This document shows, one piece after another, positions 1 through 11,298 of a stretch of 64,000 nt of DNA. Numbering within the stretch: the first letter of the stretch is position 1; each line of letters starts with the position of its first letter. The notes beneath the pieces are model-generated. The model had not been told where the DNA came from. It did not search any database and saw only the letters and a list, made by a program, of their open reading frames with translations. The translations under genes were made by a program, and so were the position numbers. Source of the DNA: Batillaria attramentaria (Eukaryota; Mollusca; Gastropoda; Batillariidae); the NCBI GenBank assembly GCA_018292915.2, contig JACVVK020000331.1, forward strand, positions 480,001 to 544,000. Reading direction: 5' to 3'.

Positions 1-196
1 CGACCCCTGATACTTTACGATCCGTTGCTATATTTGGCCGCCGCGGGTTATGGTCTGCTGCTATTTTGATGTTTCCGACAATTTCTTGAGATTAAGAACA
101 GAAGACAGAACAAGAATGAGGAAACAAAAATTGGCAACAGTCGGTTTATTCAGGGAAACACGCCTAAACATAATTATTGTAATCGTAATTGAGTCT

Positions 197-268
197 GTTG
201 AATCCGATCCCGGTCGGGGCCAAATATTTGTGCTGGCCTTTTTCTCGTTGCCCCGTCTTTGATATCAG
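197..268 (+). mobile_element. SINE A body fragment, interrupted on its right
   Basis: It matches the body shared by the full SINE A copies elsewhere in the window (CCCGG..GGGGCC, then the AAATATTTGTGCTGG block and GCCCCGTCTTTGATATCA). The tRNA-like head is missing. The homology stops where another tRNA-like repeat begins at about 268, so the second element probably inserted here. Confidence 0.7.
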
Positions 269-590
269 TGGTGGTCTAATTGGTAGCGCGTCGGACTTGG
301 CCGCAGGGCTACTGAACGGCCGTCGCCAATGTCATGGTGATGAAGCGTGGGTTCGAGCCCAGGTCGAGCTTGTGATATGTGATACCGGTTTGTCCTGGCT
401 ATCGGGCTGCTCATCGGGGGTTTCTATCCGGGTTGTCCGGCTTTCCTCCCCCGGTAAAAATTGAAAAATAGGAAGAGTAAACAATCCGACAGGTATTGGG
501 TGGCGCTGCAGCGCGGCGACGCGCTTCCCCCGGGGGAAGCAGCCGGAATTCCCCGAAAGGTACAATAAAGTAGTAAAAACAAACAAAGAA
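268..590 (+). mobile_element. Possible second-type tRNA-derived SINE (family D)
   Basis: A box-like GGTCTAATTGGTAGCGCG near 273 is followed by a B-box-like GGGTTCGAGCCCAG near 350, the layout of an internal pol III promoter. A related stretch with the same B box and GGTCGAGCT lies at 2.66-2.75 kb beyond 40 kb (42600-42745). Its 3' limit is uncertain; it probably ends near 590, before a TTG microsatellite. The parent tRNA was not identified. Confidence 0.35.
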
Positions 591-613
591 ACAAACAGAC
601 CCTGGACGTAGCG

Positions 614-615
<2 letters not shown>

Positions 616-652
<37 letters not shown>
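616..652 (+). repeat. (TTG)n microsatellite
   Basis: About twelve GTT/TTG units, directly upstream of a LINE fragment. Confidence 0.9.
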
Positions 653-706
653 GTTTGTTCGGTTGGTTTGTTTTTAAAGTATTAAAGAAATGTCATCAAA
701 TGTCAT

Positions 707-1084
707 TTTTTTAGGAAGCTGAACTCCTTTGGTGTTGACATAACCATCTTGACACTGTTTTACAACTCATTTATCGAAAGTGTCTTAACCTTTTCCTTTA
801 TATGCTGGTATTTTAATCTTAGTGTAAAAAACAAAAATAGTCTGCAAAAAGTTGTACGCATCTGCTCCAAAGTGATTGGAGAACAACAAAGAGATCTAAC
901 TGTGTTTTGCGAACAACAGGTGCTGCGGAAAGTTAGTTCCATCTTATCTAACTGTCACCACATTTTATTCCCCGAGTTTGAGTCTCTGCCGTCAGGTCGT
1001 CGCTATCGCTGCCCAGCATGTAAGACAAACAGACGGAAACTTTCATTTGTTCCCGTTGTCGTCCGTCTACTGAATAATCTGTGA
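707..1084 (+). pseudogene. LINE reverse transcriptase, C-terminal fragment
   Basis: This open frame has no plausible start and ends in TGA. It reads LRKLNSFGVD, LFYNSFIESVLTF, CWYFNLSVK, ICSKVIG, then LPSGRRYRCP and SFVPVVVRLLN. These blocks, in this order, are the familiar end of non-LTR retrotransposon polymerases after the catalytic domain. The catalytic fingers and palm and the endonuclease are missing, so it cannot retrotranspose alone. I found no internal stop, which suggests a moderately young insertion. It is not a host gene. Confidence 0.8.
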
Positions 1085-1088
1085 TAAA

Positions 1089-1094
1089 TATGGC

Positions 1095-1163
<69 letters not shown>

Positions 1164-1202
1164 GCTGTTGAATAAGTGTGATAATTACAATGAAGTATTA
1201 GT

Positions 1203-1286
<84 letters not shown>
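1089..1286 (+). repeat. Two long (GT)n tracts in the LINE 3' UTR
   Basis: Tracts of about 73 and 80 bp are separated by ~45 bp of unique sequence. Open frames through them are artefacts of Cys-Val codon repetition. Confidence 0.95.
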
Positions 1287-1289
<3 letters not shown>

Positions 1290-1469
1290 GGTTAATCATC
1301 TGAACTTATTTTTTTAATTATTTGATTTTAATATGCTCTTATATCTTTTATAATATTTTGTCATAATGAGTTACTGAGCCCGTCCGAAGATGAATTGCCC
1401 CTTGTGGGATAAATAAAGTGTTTTGACTTGACTTGACTTCTTTTTTTTTTTTCTTTTTTTTTTTTTTGG

Positions 1470-1805
1470 TTGTCGTGTTGTCTAACACTGGAAGTCCAGC
1501 TTTGGCGATGCATGTTGTTGTCCTCTAGAGCTGCTGCCTGGGTCCTTGCAGTTTATGTGTAATGACATTTCCGATGGTCACGTCGTCACAGTGGACGTAG
1601 CAGCGAAAACCCTTTCAAAAACCTCAAGGTACTCACACACTCTCTACCGACCACACGATTAGTTCATTGTACCTGTGTGTAACTGATAATTGGTGCGTAT
1701 TACAACCTAAAGCTTACAGTCCTATACCAGACTAAAGGAAATTCGGGCTGTCCACTTCTCCCCTCCTCCTCGTGTTAGCGTGTCGCCACAGTGCACCCTC
1801 CTCCT
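1470..1805. other. No gene recognised
   Basis: Unique-looking sequence after a T-rich tract at 1439-1468. No long frame, no repeat shared with the rest of the window and no splice-bounded exon was found. Confidence 0.5.
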
Positions 1806-1985
1806 GGGGAACCGGGGTGGTCGAATGGTAGAGCGTTGGACTTCTAATGCTCGGGTCATGAGTTTGTATCCCGGCTGGGGCCAAATATTTTGTGCTGGCT
1901 TTTTCATCGTTGCCCCGTCTTTGCTATCACGCGTATGTGGTGGAAAAGGACGTTAAACCCCCAAACACCCACCCATTCACCCCCC
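1806..1985 (+). mobile_element. SINE A, full-length copy
   Basis: The tRNA-like head has an A box in GGTCGAATGGTAGAGCG and a B-box region GAGTTTGTATCCC. The standard body follows and ends in ACGTTAAACCCCCAAACACC. Copies of this element recur throughout the window with up to ~95% identity by eye. Confidence 0.9.
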
Positions 1986-1995
1986 TCCCCTCCTC

Positions 1996-2135
1996 CAATG
2001 CTCGGGACGTGAACCGAAACCCCGGCTGGGGCCAAATATATGTACCGGGCTTTTCCTCGTTGCCCTGTCTTTGATATCACCCGTATATGGTGGACAAGGA
2101 GCGTGAAACACTCAAACACCCACCGACCCCCCCCC
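1996..2135 (+). mobile_element. SINE A, 5'-truncated tandem neighbour
   Basis: It begins inside the head (CCAATGCTCGGGACGTG) and continues through the body to CAAACACCCACCGACC. It lies directly after the preceding copy and is more diverged, so the two are probably separate insertions at the same A/C-rich tail. Confidence 0.8.
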
Positions 2136-2295
2136 CCCCACACACACACACACACACATGGCCTGATGTACTGAGGTACTGAGTACTCTCTTGCCTTTAG
2201 TGCACGCGCTGGAGAGGCCACGTGTTTTGAGGGTGATTTCTAAACCGGGGTGGGCGGGGGGGGGGAGGGGTGGAAGAAGAAAAAGGGGGGGGGGG

Positions 2296-2412
2296 GAAGG
2301 GGGGCCGGGGCACTGGTAAAAGCCAGTACAAATTTTGGCTCCGTCAGGGTTTGAACCCTCGGTCTCAGTCGAGTCTGACTGTCAACTTGTTTAGCCACCC
2401 GACTCCCTCCCC
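2296..2412 (-). mobile_element. Diverged SINE A-like element
   Basis: On the minus strand the sequence reads GGAGTCGGGTGGCTAAACAA, a B-box-like GGGTTCAAACCC, then GGAGCCAAAATTTGTACTGG. This is the same order as SINE A, but the identity is much lower. It is an old or separate subfamily. Confidence 0.5.
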
Positions 2413-2816
2413 CTCTCCCCCCCAACCCCGCCATATAACACACATCATCAGCGTCAGATGCATCGTTCAGTGCATGCACCACATTAACCAAGACCTAGAC
2501 CTTGACTAGCTGGAATTTTACTCCCAAAATAAACTCCCTCCCGGGCATTGCTAAGGTAAGATTGATCCAGGGGTTACTTTTTGTGTGTACGAATCTAAGT
2601 CAGGTTAATTTCAAATGTACTAAAAATGCCGCGACCCCCTGAGTCATACGTGGGTACGCAAAAAGTACCCCACGAGTGATTTGGGTGCACGCAAAAAAAA
2701 ACACCCCAAAACACCCGAACAAAATCAACGAACAAACAAAAGAAAACAAAACGAGACAAAATCCCAGGACATTCTAGCACATGCAGACAGAATCTCAGGG
2801 TCGTTTCAGGAACTTG

Positions 2817-2821
2817 TAAAT

Positions 2822-2852
<31 letters not shown>
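2817..2852 (+). repeat. (AAC)n microsatellite
   Basis: About eleven AAC units. Confidence 0.9.
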
Positions 2853-2853
<1 letters not shown>

Positions 2854-2938
2854 AGAAAAAAAACCCAAAACAACAATGCAAGTTATTCCTGCGTATGCAA
2901 AACATGCCCTTGGTTCGTCATTAAATTTTGTAAATGGT

Positions 2939-3101
2939 GAGCCGGGGTGGCCGAATGGTAGAGCGTTGGACTTCTAATGCTCGGGTCGTGAGTTCGTATC
3001 CCGGCTGGGGCCAAATATTGGTGCTGGCTTTTTCATCGTTGCTCCGTCTTTGATATCACCCGTATGTGGTGGAAAAGGACGTTGGGCCTCCAAACACCCT
3101 C
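2939..3101 (+). mobile_element. SINE A copy
   Basis: The head GAGCCGGGGTGGCCGAATGG and the standard body are complete. The terminal block is altered to GTTGGGCCTCCAAACACCC. It sits within the degenerate GTATGCAAAAA array. Confidence 0.9.
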
Positions 3102-3363
3102 GTCATCTGTAAATACTCATAAAGTTCCCAGTACTGCAGTATGCAAAAAGTGTTCCTATACAAAAATAAAGTGCCCCGGAGCTGTTTCTATGTTTGTAAA
3201 AAGTGCCCTAGAGTGTTAGTCTTACGCGTGAAACACAGTGCCCTTGCAACTTTCGTGCGTATGGTAAAAGTGCGCTGCAGCCTTTGGGCTGTATGACAAA
3301 ACTGTCCCCAGTCATCAGGACAAATGCGAAAAGCACCTCGCGGGTCATTTTTGCACACACGTT

Positions 3364-3778
3364 AAAGATCTAAGCTCCCAACAAAAAGCTTTCCGATGTG
3401 TGAAAAAAGTTTAGTGTGACTCCTTCGACTGTGCATAAACCAGGCAACTCTGTCACAGTTGCAGAGTTTTCAGCGCTTCAGGGACCTTATCAAACCAGAG
3501 CACGAGTTTGCCGTGACATTATTTGGCGTTTGGTCAGAGAGCGAGACACATCGCTACAGTCACGGTGTCAAGCGGATGTTGAGTGCTGCACGATCTTTCT
3601 CGCCCAACGCGTCAAAACGCAAACTGAGCTGTGAATCAGGCTGCCCTTGGCTTTTACTGGGGTTTCAGGGACGTTGAAAACTCTGCAACTGTGACAGAGT
3701 TGACTGTGCTTGCACGCTCGACTCTGTAAAAAATGTTCACACTTGGGAAAGCTTTTTGTTGGGAGCTTAGATCTTTTA
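3364..3778. mobile_element. Non-autonomous TIR element with ~130 bp inverted termini
   Basis: The left end AAGATCTAAGCTCCCAACAA is repeated in inverted orientation at 3745-3777. A second inner inverted block, CTCTGTCACAGTTGCAGAG, lies at 3450-3475 and 3678-3702. The imperfect inverted repeat therefore extends ~130 bp on each side of a ~150 bp centre. The interior has only short frames and no transposase. Its superfamily is unknown because no clear target-site duplication was seen. Confidence 0.75.
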
Positions 3779-3984
3779 GTGCCAAGTGTTAGCGTTAGTC
3801 TTACATGTGCCCGAAGTGGCCACGGGTTAGTCCTGCGTATGCGAGAAGTGCCTAAGGGTAAGGCCTGACTATGCGAGAGGTGCTCCATAGTTAAGATTTC
3901 TTAGTAACCGCTTGACATAGTATTTTTGGTACAATTGTCTGTGCTACCTGTATTTAGAGTCTGCTTGCGTGGTGGTAAGCCCTA

Positions 3985-4020
3985 ACTAACCAACTAACTA
4001 ACTAACTAACTAACTAACTG
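3985..4020 (+). repeat. (CTAA)n tail of a short dispersed repeat
   Basis: AAGCCCTAAC followed by about eight CTAA/CTAAC units. The reverse complement (TTAG repeats followed by GGGCTTTAAGCCG) occurs at 33024-33056, and a related form at 53640. This suggests a retroposon tail. Confidence 0.5.
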
Positions 4021-4784
4021 TATTAAAGTCTTGAAACTTTGTCAGATTGATGATTAGTGTATGAGTGCGCGTGTGTTAATGATCATTTTGGTATATTTGT
4101 CTTGTCTGTTGTGTCTGGTTCGTCATCCGTTTCCATAACCACAACTACCACCTCCCAACCCCAACCCCCCTCCCCCCCCCCACCCACACACACACTCAGT
4201 CCAACCTCCCTCCCCCTTCTCCTCCAACCTGGCTTCCCGTTCCAGCCAAGCCTGGATAATCTTTCAGACTCTGTCCTCTCCGCTATTACATGCGGCCATT
4301 TTCCTCTATATATAACACCGATAATACCCTCCCCACGTCACACCCCAGACAGGCCGAATTGACTTCAAGCAGCTGGAGATGGATGACGAGCTGAACTCGA
4401 TGAGGTCATGCACGGACTGACGCTGTCAGGAGCTCTTGCTGACAGAGACGCATGTTGAGCTACCGTGGAAGATCGAAGGAGTCGTGAAGTTATGTCCATT
4501 TGTTATAGACTTGCCTGATACCCATTACCCATTAACATCATGGCGATGACGGCACCAGGACAGAATCAGTTCTGGGACGAAACCCCAAAATTGCGTGTTC
4601 TCTGGTGCATTGCACCGCAGCTAGGCTACCTCAGGGCTGAAGTATATATTACGGCTTCGTCCCTGGTCTGAGATGTATAAAATCTACCGCCGTTTGGTTG
4701 GTTGTTTTGCGACTTTAACATCCTTTCGCATCGGTGAAACGCTCCAGCACGGTCATTTGGTAAAATGGCCTAAGTGCAATGGAT
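4021..4784. other. No gene recognised; C/A-rich stretch
   Basis: Contains a C-rich run at 4160-4230. Nothing else is supported; the frame at 4057-4362 is low complexity. Confidence 0.5.
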
Positions 4785-4887
<103 letters not shown>

Positions 4888-5211
4888 CGAAGACTCGATA
4901 CACAGACTCACTTTGTTACACAAGCGAGCTAAAAAGTACTCCGGATGAAGAAGAATGTGGATTGAACTGACGCCAAAGGCAATAATTATCTGTTCCTGAA
5001 ATCGTTCTCTTTGTACCCCAGCAAAACTAATGTTCTCTGACGTCGGCAGAAAGTGAGGAGGGCAAAGTAATCAGTTGAAATCAGTTTGCCCGTCAGTTGA
5101 TCACTGGGTCTGATTACCCCAGAGTTGCTTTTTTCTTCCGGACGAAGACAGACATATTTTCATTACCACTTCAATAATCTGCATTCCGTATCTCACTCTT
5201 AAGGTGCACGG

Positions 5212-5390
5212 GAGAGAAAGAGAGAGAGAGAGGCAGAGACAGAGACAGACAGAGAGACAGACAGAGACAGAGACAGACAGAGACAGACAGAGACAGACAG
5301 ACATGGGGGGGGGGGGGGTAGGGAGGGGGAAGGGGAAGAGCGAGACAGAGAATAAGAGACAAAAATCGCCCCCCCCCCCCCCCAAATCCC

Positions 5391-5423
<33 letters not shown>

Positions 5424-5425
5424 AA
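5212..5425 (+). repeat. Purine-rich (GA)n / (GACA)n with G12 and C16 runs
   Basis: GA repeats grade into GACA repeats. A G run near 5305 and a C run near 5370 follow, then GA repeats again. The G run and C run could pair. Frames here are low complexity. Confidence 0.85.
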
Positions 5426-5598
5426 ATTATCGACGTATGCTTTTTATTTTCAACGTAATAGGGCTGAGGAAGCAATCTTTGAAAACACCATAATACATTC
5501 TTAAAGATAATCAGATAAGCTTAACATTGAGATTGCTGAAGTTGCCGCAAGTGTTGTAAGAAGTCGAAGCATTCTTTTTGGCCTGCAGCTATGCCATC

Positions 5599-5603
<5 letters not shown>

Positions 5604-5651
<48 letters not shown>
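5604..5651 (+). repeat. (CA)n tract
   Basis: About 24 CA units. Confidence 0.95.
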
Positions 5652-5653
<2 letters not shown>

Positions 5654-7690
5654 CCTGTTAATTTTTGTTCTGACTGAGTCTGCGTAGATGCGTTCTAGGC
5701 AGCTCGGCATTTCTTGAGAAGCCAGACGAAACTAGTCATGAACGCACTAGTCCGGGCTAACCCATGAGTGTTCGGGGAAGACACATCCTGGGTCAGGGAT
5801 CCAAGCGAAGAAACTTTTTGGTGGCTACATTTTTTTCGTGGTGGCTATGGCACAGGAAAACGTCAGGCTAATATAAGAAAACTGACAGCGTACCTAAGCT
5901 GTACGATGATGTTTATAGCTGAACTTGATTGAAATGTTCACGGCTTCAACCGGCCGTCTGCGGAAGTTAGAATGGGATCCCTTATGGCGCACGGCGAAAG
6001 CTGAAGGGAATGAACTCATTGTTATTTCAGAGTTATCTCCCATTTGCCCTCACACCAACCCGCGCGCACTTTCCTGCGACATTTTTCACGAAAGGATACT
6101 AACACGGATACTTCCTCAATCAGTCTCAATCCGCGTTGTGATTTCTTCGTCGTGGTTGAAGGTAAGCAGTGTGTTTGAGTGTACGTCCATTTTCCCCCTT
6201 TATTTCAAAACAATATGATCTCTGTCAGTTTAGACAGAGATTGTCGTCTGAGTCTGACAAGGAAACGTGTGAGCCTACAAGCAAAGTAACGTCGCGTCAC
6301 TGATACCTTTGTCTTAGCAGCCGACTATTTTAGGACATTGACTAGAGTGGTTTTAGATCTTTAAATGCTAGAACTGAAAAAGTCTGCTTCAAGTTTCAAA
6401 GAAAGCCTTTACGGATACATGTCTGCAGTTACTAAATTGTACAGACCAGGCAGGAACCAGATCTATCTATTATCTTGAAATTTCGCACTCACTCGATCAC
6501 TCATACCAGTAACATACTGCTCCCGGATTGTACTTCACAATGTCGCTGGTGGCGTTTGTATAACTCAGAATTACTGCATTTCTTGTCTATTGCTTCCTCA
6601 GCAACCGTGTAGAACACGTCAGCGACTTTGGCAGGCGAGATTCAATTTTCTCAAAAATATGACGTTAGCGAAATATTCAGTGGTTTACTGACCTGGGATA
6701 TTCTGAATAGTTTCGCAAAGTCGAAGGACGCGGTCTCGCTCCTCACATCAAACAGCAATATTTATCTACTAGTGGTTTTAAGTTTCTATAAATGTTCGTG
6801 TGAAAATCTACTTTAGATTTTCGTATCAACAAGATGGCGGCGCGATCATTACGTAATGGGGATAATCGTGGAATTTGTTCAATATTCCGGGGGAATGGTG
6901 GCAGAAAGTGAAGATTAGAGTGTGGCAAGATTCGTAGATTTGGACGGCGGTTTTCCTGATTCCTTTGGGCATGTAGAAGAATTGGAAGAAAATGACTCTG
7001 ATGATGGGAAGGAGGAGGTGATCAATCTACACTAATCAGTCGAGTTCCGGTGGGTGTGGAAGATGTGTACTGTGAAGGGAGTCCAGGAAAGTTGGAGAGG
7101 GATGAGTATAGGCAGTACTGGGAGGCAACGGAGTAAAACTGGAGGGAGTGCTACATTAGATTCTGACTCTCACAGCAGTTTTAATAATCACATACACAGA
7201 CGGTATCCATTCTACGAAGGTGAGCATGGTCCTACTGTGTTTTCCCCCTGCTGACTGTGACATGATAGACACTTGGGATATTCTTTTCCCTGGACTTTGT
7301 CATGTTATTGCAGAGCACTGAACAAACCAGTATGCTAGATAGATAGGTGTGCATTGGTGCAGCAGGAAGTGTGTGTGTGTGTGTGGGGGGGGGGGGGACT
7401 GAAAAGCAGGGCACACTGTGCATTTTGCTGTGGCATTGGTCTGTACATAGGTATTGCAAGTATGATCTCAGGCAGTGTACAGATAGATCTCATGTCAGAC
7501 TCACCAGCAGCTATTTCAGTAAGCCTGCAGTACACGTCAGCTGTATACCAAAGTGTTTTGTGTGTGTTTGAACAGTCTATGAAGTACATGTATCATGCAA
7601 GATCAGTACAAATGAGGACTGAAGAGAAACCATGCACACCATCACAATTTTTTTTAATTTTTTTAATTTTTCTTTTTTTTACAGATCTGT
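5652..7690. other. 2 kb without a recognised gene; one YY1-type site
   Basis: Mostly unique sequence. CAAGATGGCGGC at 6828 matches the YY1 consensus, often found at transcription starts. About 100 bp downstream a short acidic frame (6944-7035) reads HVEELEENDSDDGKEEV before a stop. I could not connect it to other exons, so no gene is called. A G run of 13 lies near 7386. Confidence 0.4.
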
Positions 7691-7693
7691 GGG

Positions 7694-7695
<2 letters not shown>

Positions 7696-7765
<70 letters not shown>
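7696..7765 (+). repeat. (GT)n tract
   Basis: About 35 GT units. Confidence 0.95.
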
Positions 7766-7768
<3 letters not shown>

Positions 7769-8218
7769 AACATCACTTTGATCTGCATGTATACATTTAT
7801 TTCAGGCCCAGCTCCTGCTCAAAACAACCAGCTCCTGCAAATATGTTTACAAATGTGTCATCCTCTGATATCATGTTCAACATGGCGATTATTCAAGTCA
7901 ACACCAAGTGGTAAGTTTAGTTAGGTCCACTTTTGCTTTTTTGTTTTAATGTTAAAGTTAGCAACAAGCGTACCAGACAACCTCTATTGTGTCGAATCCA
8001 TGTACATGTACTACAAACTAAGAGCAAAGATTACATATTCTTAAACTGGCCTAAGTCTGTGTTTAACCGATATGAAATCCCCTCAGAAAGCAATCGCCAG
8101 TGATATCCCTGCCTACCATGGGATTTAAACCTGCTGCAGGATCTACAGACCGGGCATCTTGGACACTAAAATTCCCTCATTAAAATAATCTTTTGTTACC
8201 ATAATGGTGATGTCAAAG
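7766..8218. other. No gene recognised
   Basis: Unique AT-rich sequence. The frame entering from the GT tract ends at 7914 and has no coding character. Confidence 0.4.
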
Positions 8219-8473
8219 CCGGTGTAGGATCCGGTCCGGTCCCCCCTCTGAAGTAGTCCCCCGGGGGACCAATTAGTGGCAAAAACTGCTCTATAATGGC
8301 CCCCCCTTGCAAAGAAATAAACCTAAATTCATCCACGATGTTAGATGACATTTTTCTGAGTTGAAATTCGAGAATCCTGTATTTATTGTTGCTGTTTGGG
8401 TGAGCCTGGAGACGGTGTTTTGTTTGTTTATTTGTTGCTTTTTATGTGTATCAGACAACAGTTATATTCAGAG

Positions 8474-8539
<66 letters not shown>

Positions 8540-8663
8540 CCTATCTAGAAATGTTCCTGACACTTATAAGAAATTAACAAGTAAATAAAACGCTACAACA
8601 CTTTGCTTAGAGCAGTTTCGGGGGACTACTTCAGAGGGGGGACCGGACCGGATGCTACACCGG
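8219..8663. mobile_element. TIR element (MITE-like) with ~50-70 bp inverted ends
   Basis: Left end CCGGTGTAGGATCCGGTCCG, then CCCCCCTCTGAAGTAGTCCC. The right end is the near-exact reverse complement, ending GCTACACCGG at 8663. An inner block AAACTGCTCTA also pairs. The interior has a (CA)n tract and no transposase frame. I saw no obvious target-site duplication. Confidence 0.8.
8477..8538 (+). repeat. (CA)n inside the TIR element
   Basis: About 30 CA units. Confidence 0.95.
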
Positions 8664-9316
8664 TTGTAATAGGACAAGACCTTTTCCAGTATTGACACTA
8701 GTGAAATTCAGTCCCAAAATTCCCTCATCTAATCGGACACTTGACGCTAAATTCAAACTGCCATACCCCCGCCCCCACCTTTTTGAAATAAATTTAGTAC
8801 TAAACTCTGTTTGAAATGTTTGTAGGTGTGCTGGTTGGTTGTATGTTTGTTTGTACAGCTACATTTTCATTTTGAAGGTTATAACACTGAAGCAAAGTAG
8901 ACACAGTATACTGTGAATCTGACTTGGCTAGGGCTGAAGGAACAGTGAGAATCTAAAGAATACATTTTCTGTTATCTGTAGTTTGCTAGTTGTCCAAGCA
9001 CTTGTTTCACTGTTGTAACATTTGAAAGAAATAGTATTTAGTTTTGTTTTTGTTTTTACCATGACACATTACTGTATGGTCAGTCCTAAATCTGATCAGT
9101 TTCCATGTGCTGTCATGTTTCCAGCCTGAATGGTAAACTTTGTCCCCACTGGCCAAAATGTTTGTGTTGTAACTGATCAACATGTGTCTAGAAATAAATG
9201 TACAAAAGGAAACGTTTGATAATGTGTGACCTTCCAAGTGATGTCCTAATCACAAGGCTGATAAATTTCAACATACACTACCTGAACATTATGTCTTTCG
9301 ATGTTTCTCATTCAGT

Positions 9317-9393
<77 letters not shown>
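9317..9393 (+). repeat. (GT)n tract
   Basis: Two GT runs separated by a single CAC interruption. Confidence 0.95.
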
Positions 9394-9396
<3 letters not shown>

Positions 9397-11298
9397 ATTA
9401 AACAGTACAAGTAATACTAAAATATAAATAAATACGGTTGGTGTGCCCATGTATGCATTTTTGTTTGCAGTACAACAGACCTAGTTGTATATGAATTAAA
9501 ATACATGTGTACTATCTGCCAAACATTACAAAAAAGTCTTAAATGAAATCGGACAACCTTCGCCCGTCAGGAATCTGATGTCTGACCATTCGCTGTGTCT
9601 GGTCTGACCAACTCAAAGGACAACCAAAAGCCTAATTTACAAAGATCCTCATCCACTCACCAAGCATGTTTCGACTGTCTTATCAGCAGTCCCAAGCACA
9701 GACATGAATGCTTTTTAGAAACATACAACAACAGAGGGAAAACCACAGATCATCAATAGAATATTATTGATCATCTTCAGCAAACTGGATCATTTCGCTT
9801 CAAAGGAAAAAACATTTGAAAACAAGTGCCCACATACAAACGTGATGCGCATGGTGCCATTGACGTCAAGAGTCTGACAATGCGAAGTGGCAACATTTTC
9901 AGTTTGAACCATGTTGCTGTTTTCCCCGCTCGCTGCCAAACATGTAATGCTCTTGGTACATTACAGGGACAAACAACTTAAAAAGATGAGAGTCTTGATT
10001 TGTATAGGATGGACTTAAATCATCTGTTCAGATTCAATGTTTTCCATTATTAATTACTGTTTTGCGTTTGATTATGCATGCTAGTTTACACCGACCTTGT
10101 CCCTGGAAAGCAAAACTGCACGTACAATTTAACACACTGGATTATGTGACGGTGATTTTGTAAAGTTTAAAAAGTACAGCAGCTGTGTAATAGTGCCTGC
10201 CGTATTTTACGCTCCGCCCCATTTTTTCCTTTTATTCTTTCTCCTCACTACCATCTTTCCACGTGAATATGCTTGTCGGCTCACAATCTAGATCTAGAGA
10301 GACATAAGTGACATAAACTGACACTCACACATCAGTGATCACATCAAATCAGGTGGTAATCAGAAATTTTGTTCAGTCATCAAAGAAAAATCTCGTGTGT
10401 TTGTGTAGATCTTTCTGCTATGCGGTTGGGAGGAATCAGCATGCCGGCCTGTCAGATTCGAGGGATCTTGAACTGACTTACGTTTTAGTTGAAAGATATT
10501 TTCGCTGAGTCAGTGAATTTTTTTATTAAGAAAAGCTTGTAGAAAGCAGTACAGGACCTGTGAGATTTTTCAGCCAACTGTTTTTGAGACTGACAAATAG
10601 ATATTACACCAATTCCTGTTATTCTGTCAGCTTTTGTCTCAAGATCTGCCCACCTTTAGAAATCTCCGACTTTTCCCGCGGTTTTCTATTCAGGCACGCA
10701 TGCGCCGACACCTTGCAAATGGCTGCCAAGCAGACGAACCTCAGCTCGCAGTGTTAGAGTTGGGCATTTTCCACTCAGACAATCATACACGGTAGCTTGT
10801 AAGGCCAAAGTGTATATTTTCATGGAGCGTTATTCAGCGTCACTTGTATCCTATCATTATTTAAATATTGGTCCAGCCACCACAGAGATATTAATGTGTT
10901 AAATTTTTTCCTACGCGAAGAGCCATGACCCTCGATTACAGGAGAGGGAAACCATGACTATGAACGCACAAGATCATCACATTTATTGCGCTCCTTCGAG
11001 ACTACGACAAGAGTCACCATTGGCTTGGTTCCCGAATTATTTAGTTCGCTGACTGTTCGAACAATGTCGTCATTACTCGACATGACGCAGTCAGCCCTTA
11101 CGGACGCAAGATTTGACGTCGAATGCTGGCCGGATTTGACGTCAGTGTGTTTTGAAGGCGGTACAGGTTTTACTGAACAGAAATCAACTACAAGCGAGAC
11201 TCGTGTGTGCCCGAAACCCTCCTGGAACTCCAAGGCGTCTAGGGTACGTAACCGGTGACCAAAGCAACCTCTGTTTGTCTTTCCATTGCCCACCCAGA
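9394..11298. other. 1.9 kb without a recognised gene; possible upstream region of the repeat-protein gene
   Basis: No homology to other repeats in the window was noticed. Two TGACGTC-type sites (near 11115 and 11138) precede the repeat-protein frame. A donor-like GTACGT lies at 11244 and an acceptor-like CCCACCCAG ends at 11297. A 54-bp intron between them would be unusually short, so a 5' exon further upstream is possible but unproven. Confidence 0.35.

Larger units (their letters stand above)
700..1440 (+). mobile_element. 5'-truncated LINE (CR1/Rex1-like) 3' end
   Basis: A reverse-transcriptase C-terminus (707-1084) is followed by a 3' UTR containing two long GT tracts. A typical LINE terminus then follows: TTGCCCCTTGTGGGATAAATA, with a short (CTTGA)n tail ending near 1438. 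The 5' part is absent, as usual after incomplete reverse transcription. Assignment to the CR1/Rex1 group rests on protein motifs and tail style and was not tested by alignment. Confidence 0.8.
2640..3900 (+). repeat. Degenerate ~30-40 bp dispersed/tandem motif (GTGCCC...GTATGCAAAAA)
   Basis: Recurring phrases are of the form GTAYGCAAAAAGTGCCC followed by a variable ~20 bp. They occur near 2655, 2690, 2893, 3140, 3200, 3260, 3320, then 3825, 3860 and 3885. SINE A (2939-3101) and a TIR element (3364-3778) interrupt the array. A related GTGCCCC run lies at 33275-33435. It looks like a decayed minisatellite. Confidence 0.5.

Noticed and set aside
1806..1885. tRNA-Arg(TCT) gene at SINE A heads
   Set aside because: The head keeps A and B boxes and the CTTCTAA loop, but the acceptor stem does not pair and the same body follows every copy. 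These are SINE promoters, not tRNA genes.
7054..7254. 66-codon frame after a YY1-like site
   Set aside because: No recognisable domain or acceptor/donor structure. Kept only as a note in the 5652-7690 entry.
9540..10000. Possible decayed transposon coding region
   Set aside because: Some codon-like texture by eye, but stops in all frames and no motif I could name.
11244..11297. 54-bp intron upstream of the repeat-protein ATG
   Set aside because: GTACGT and CCCACCCAG could pair, but such a short intron is unlikely and the frame is open through it.
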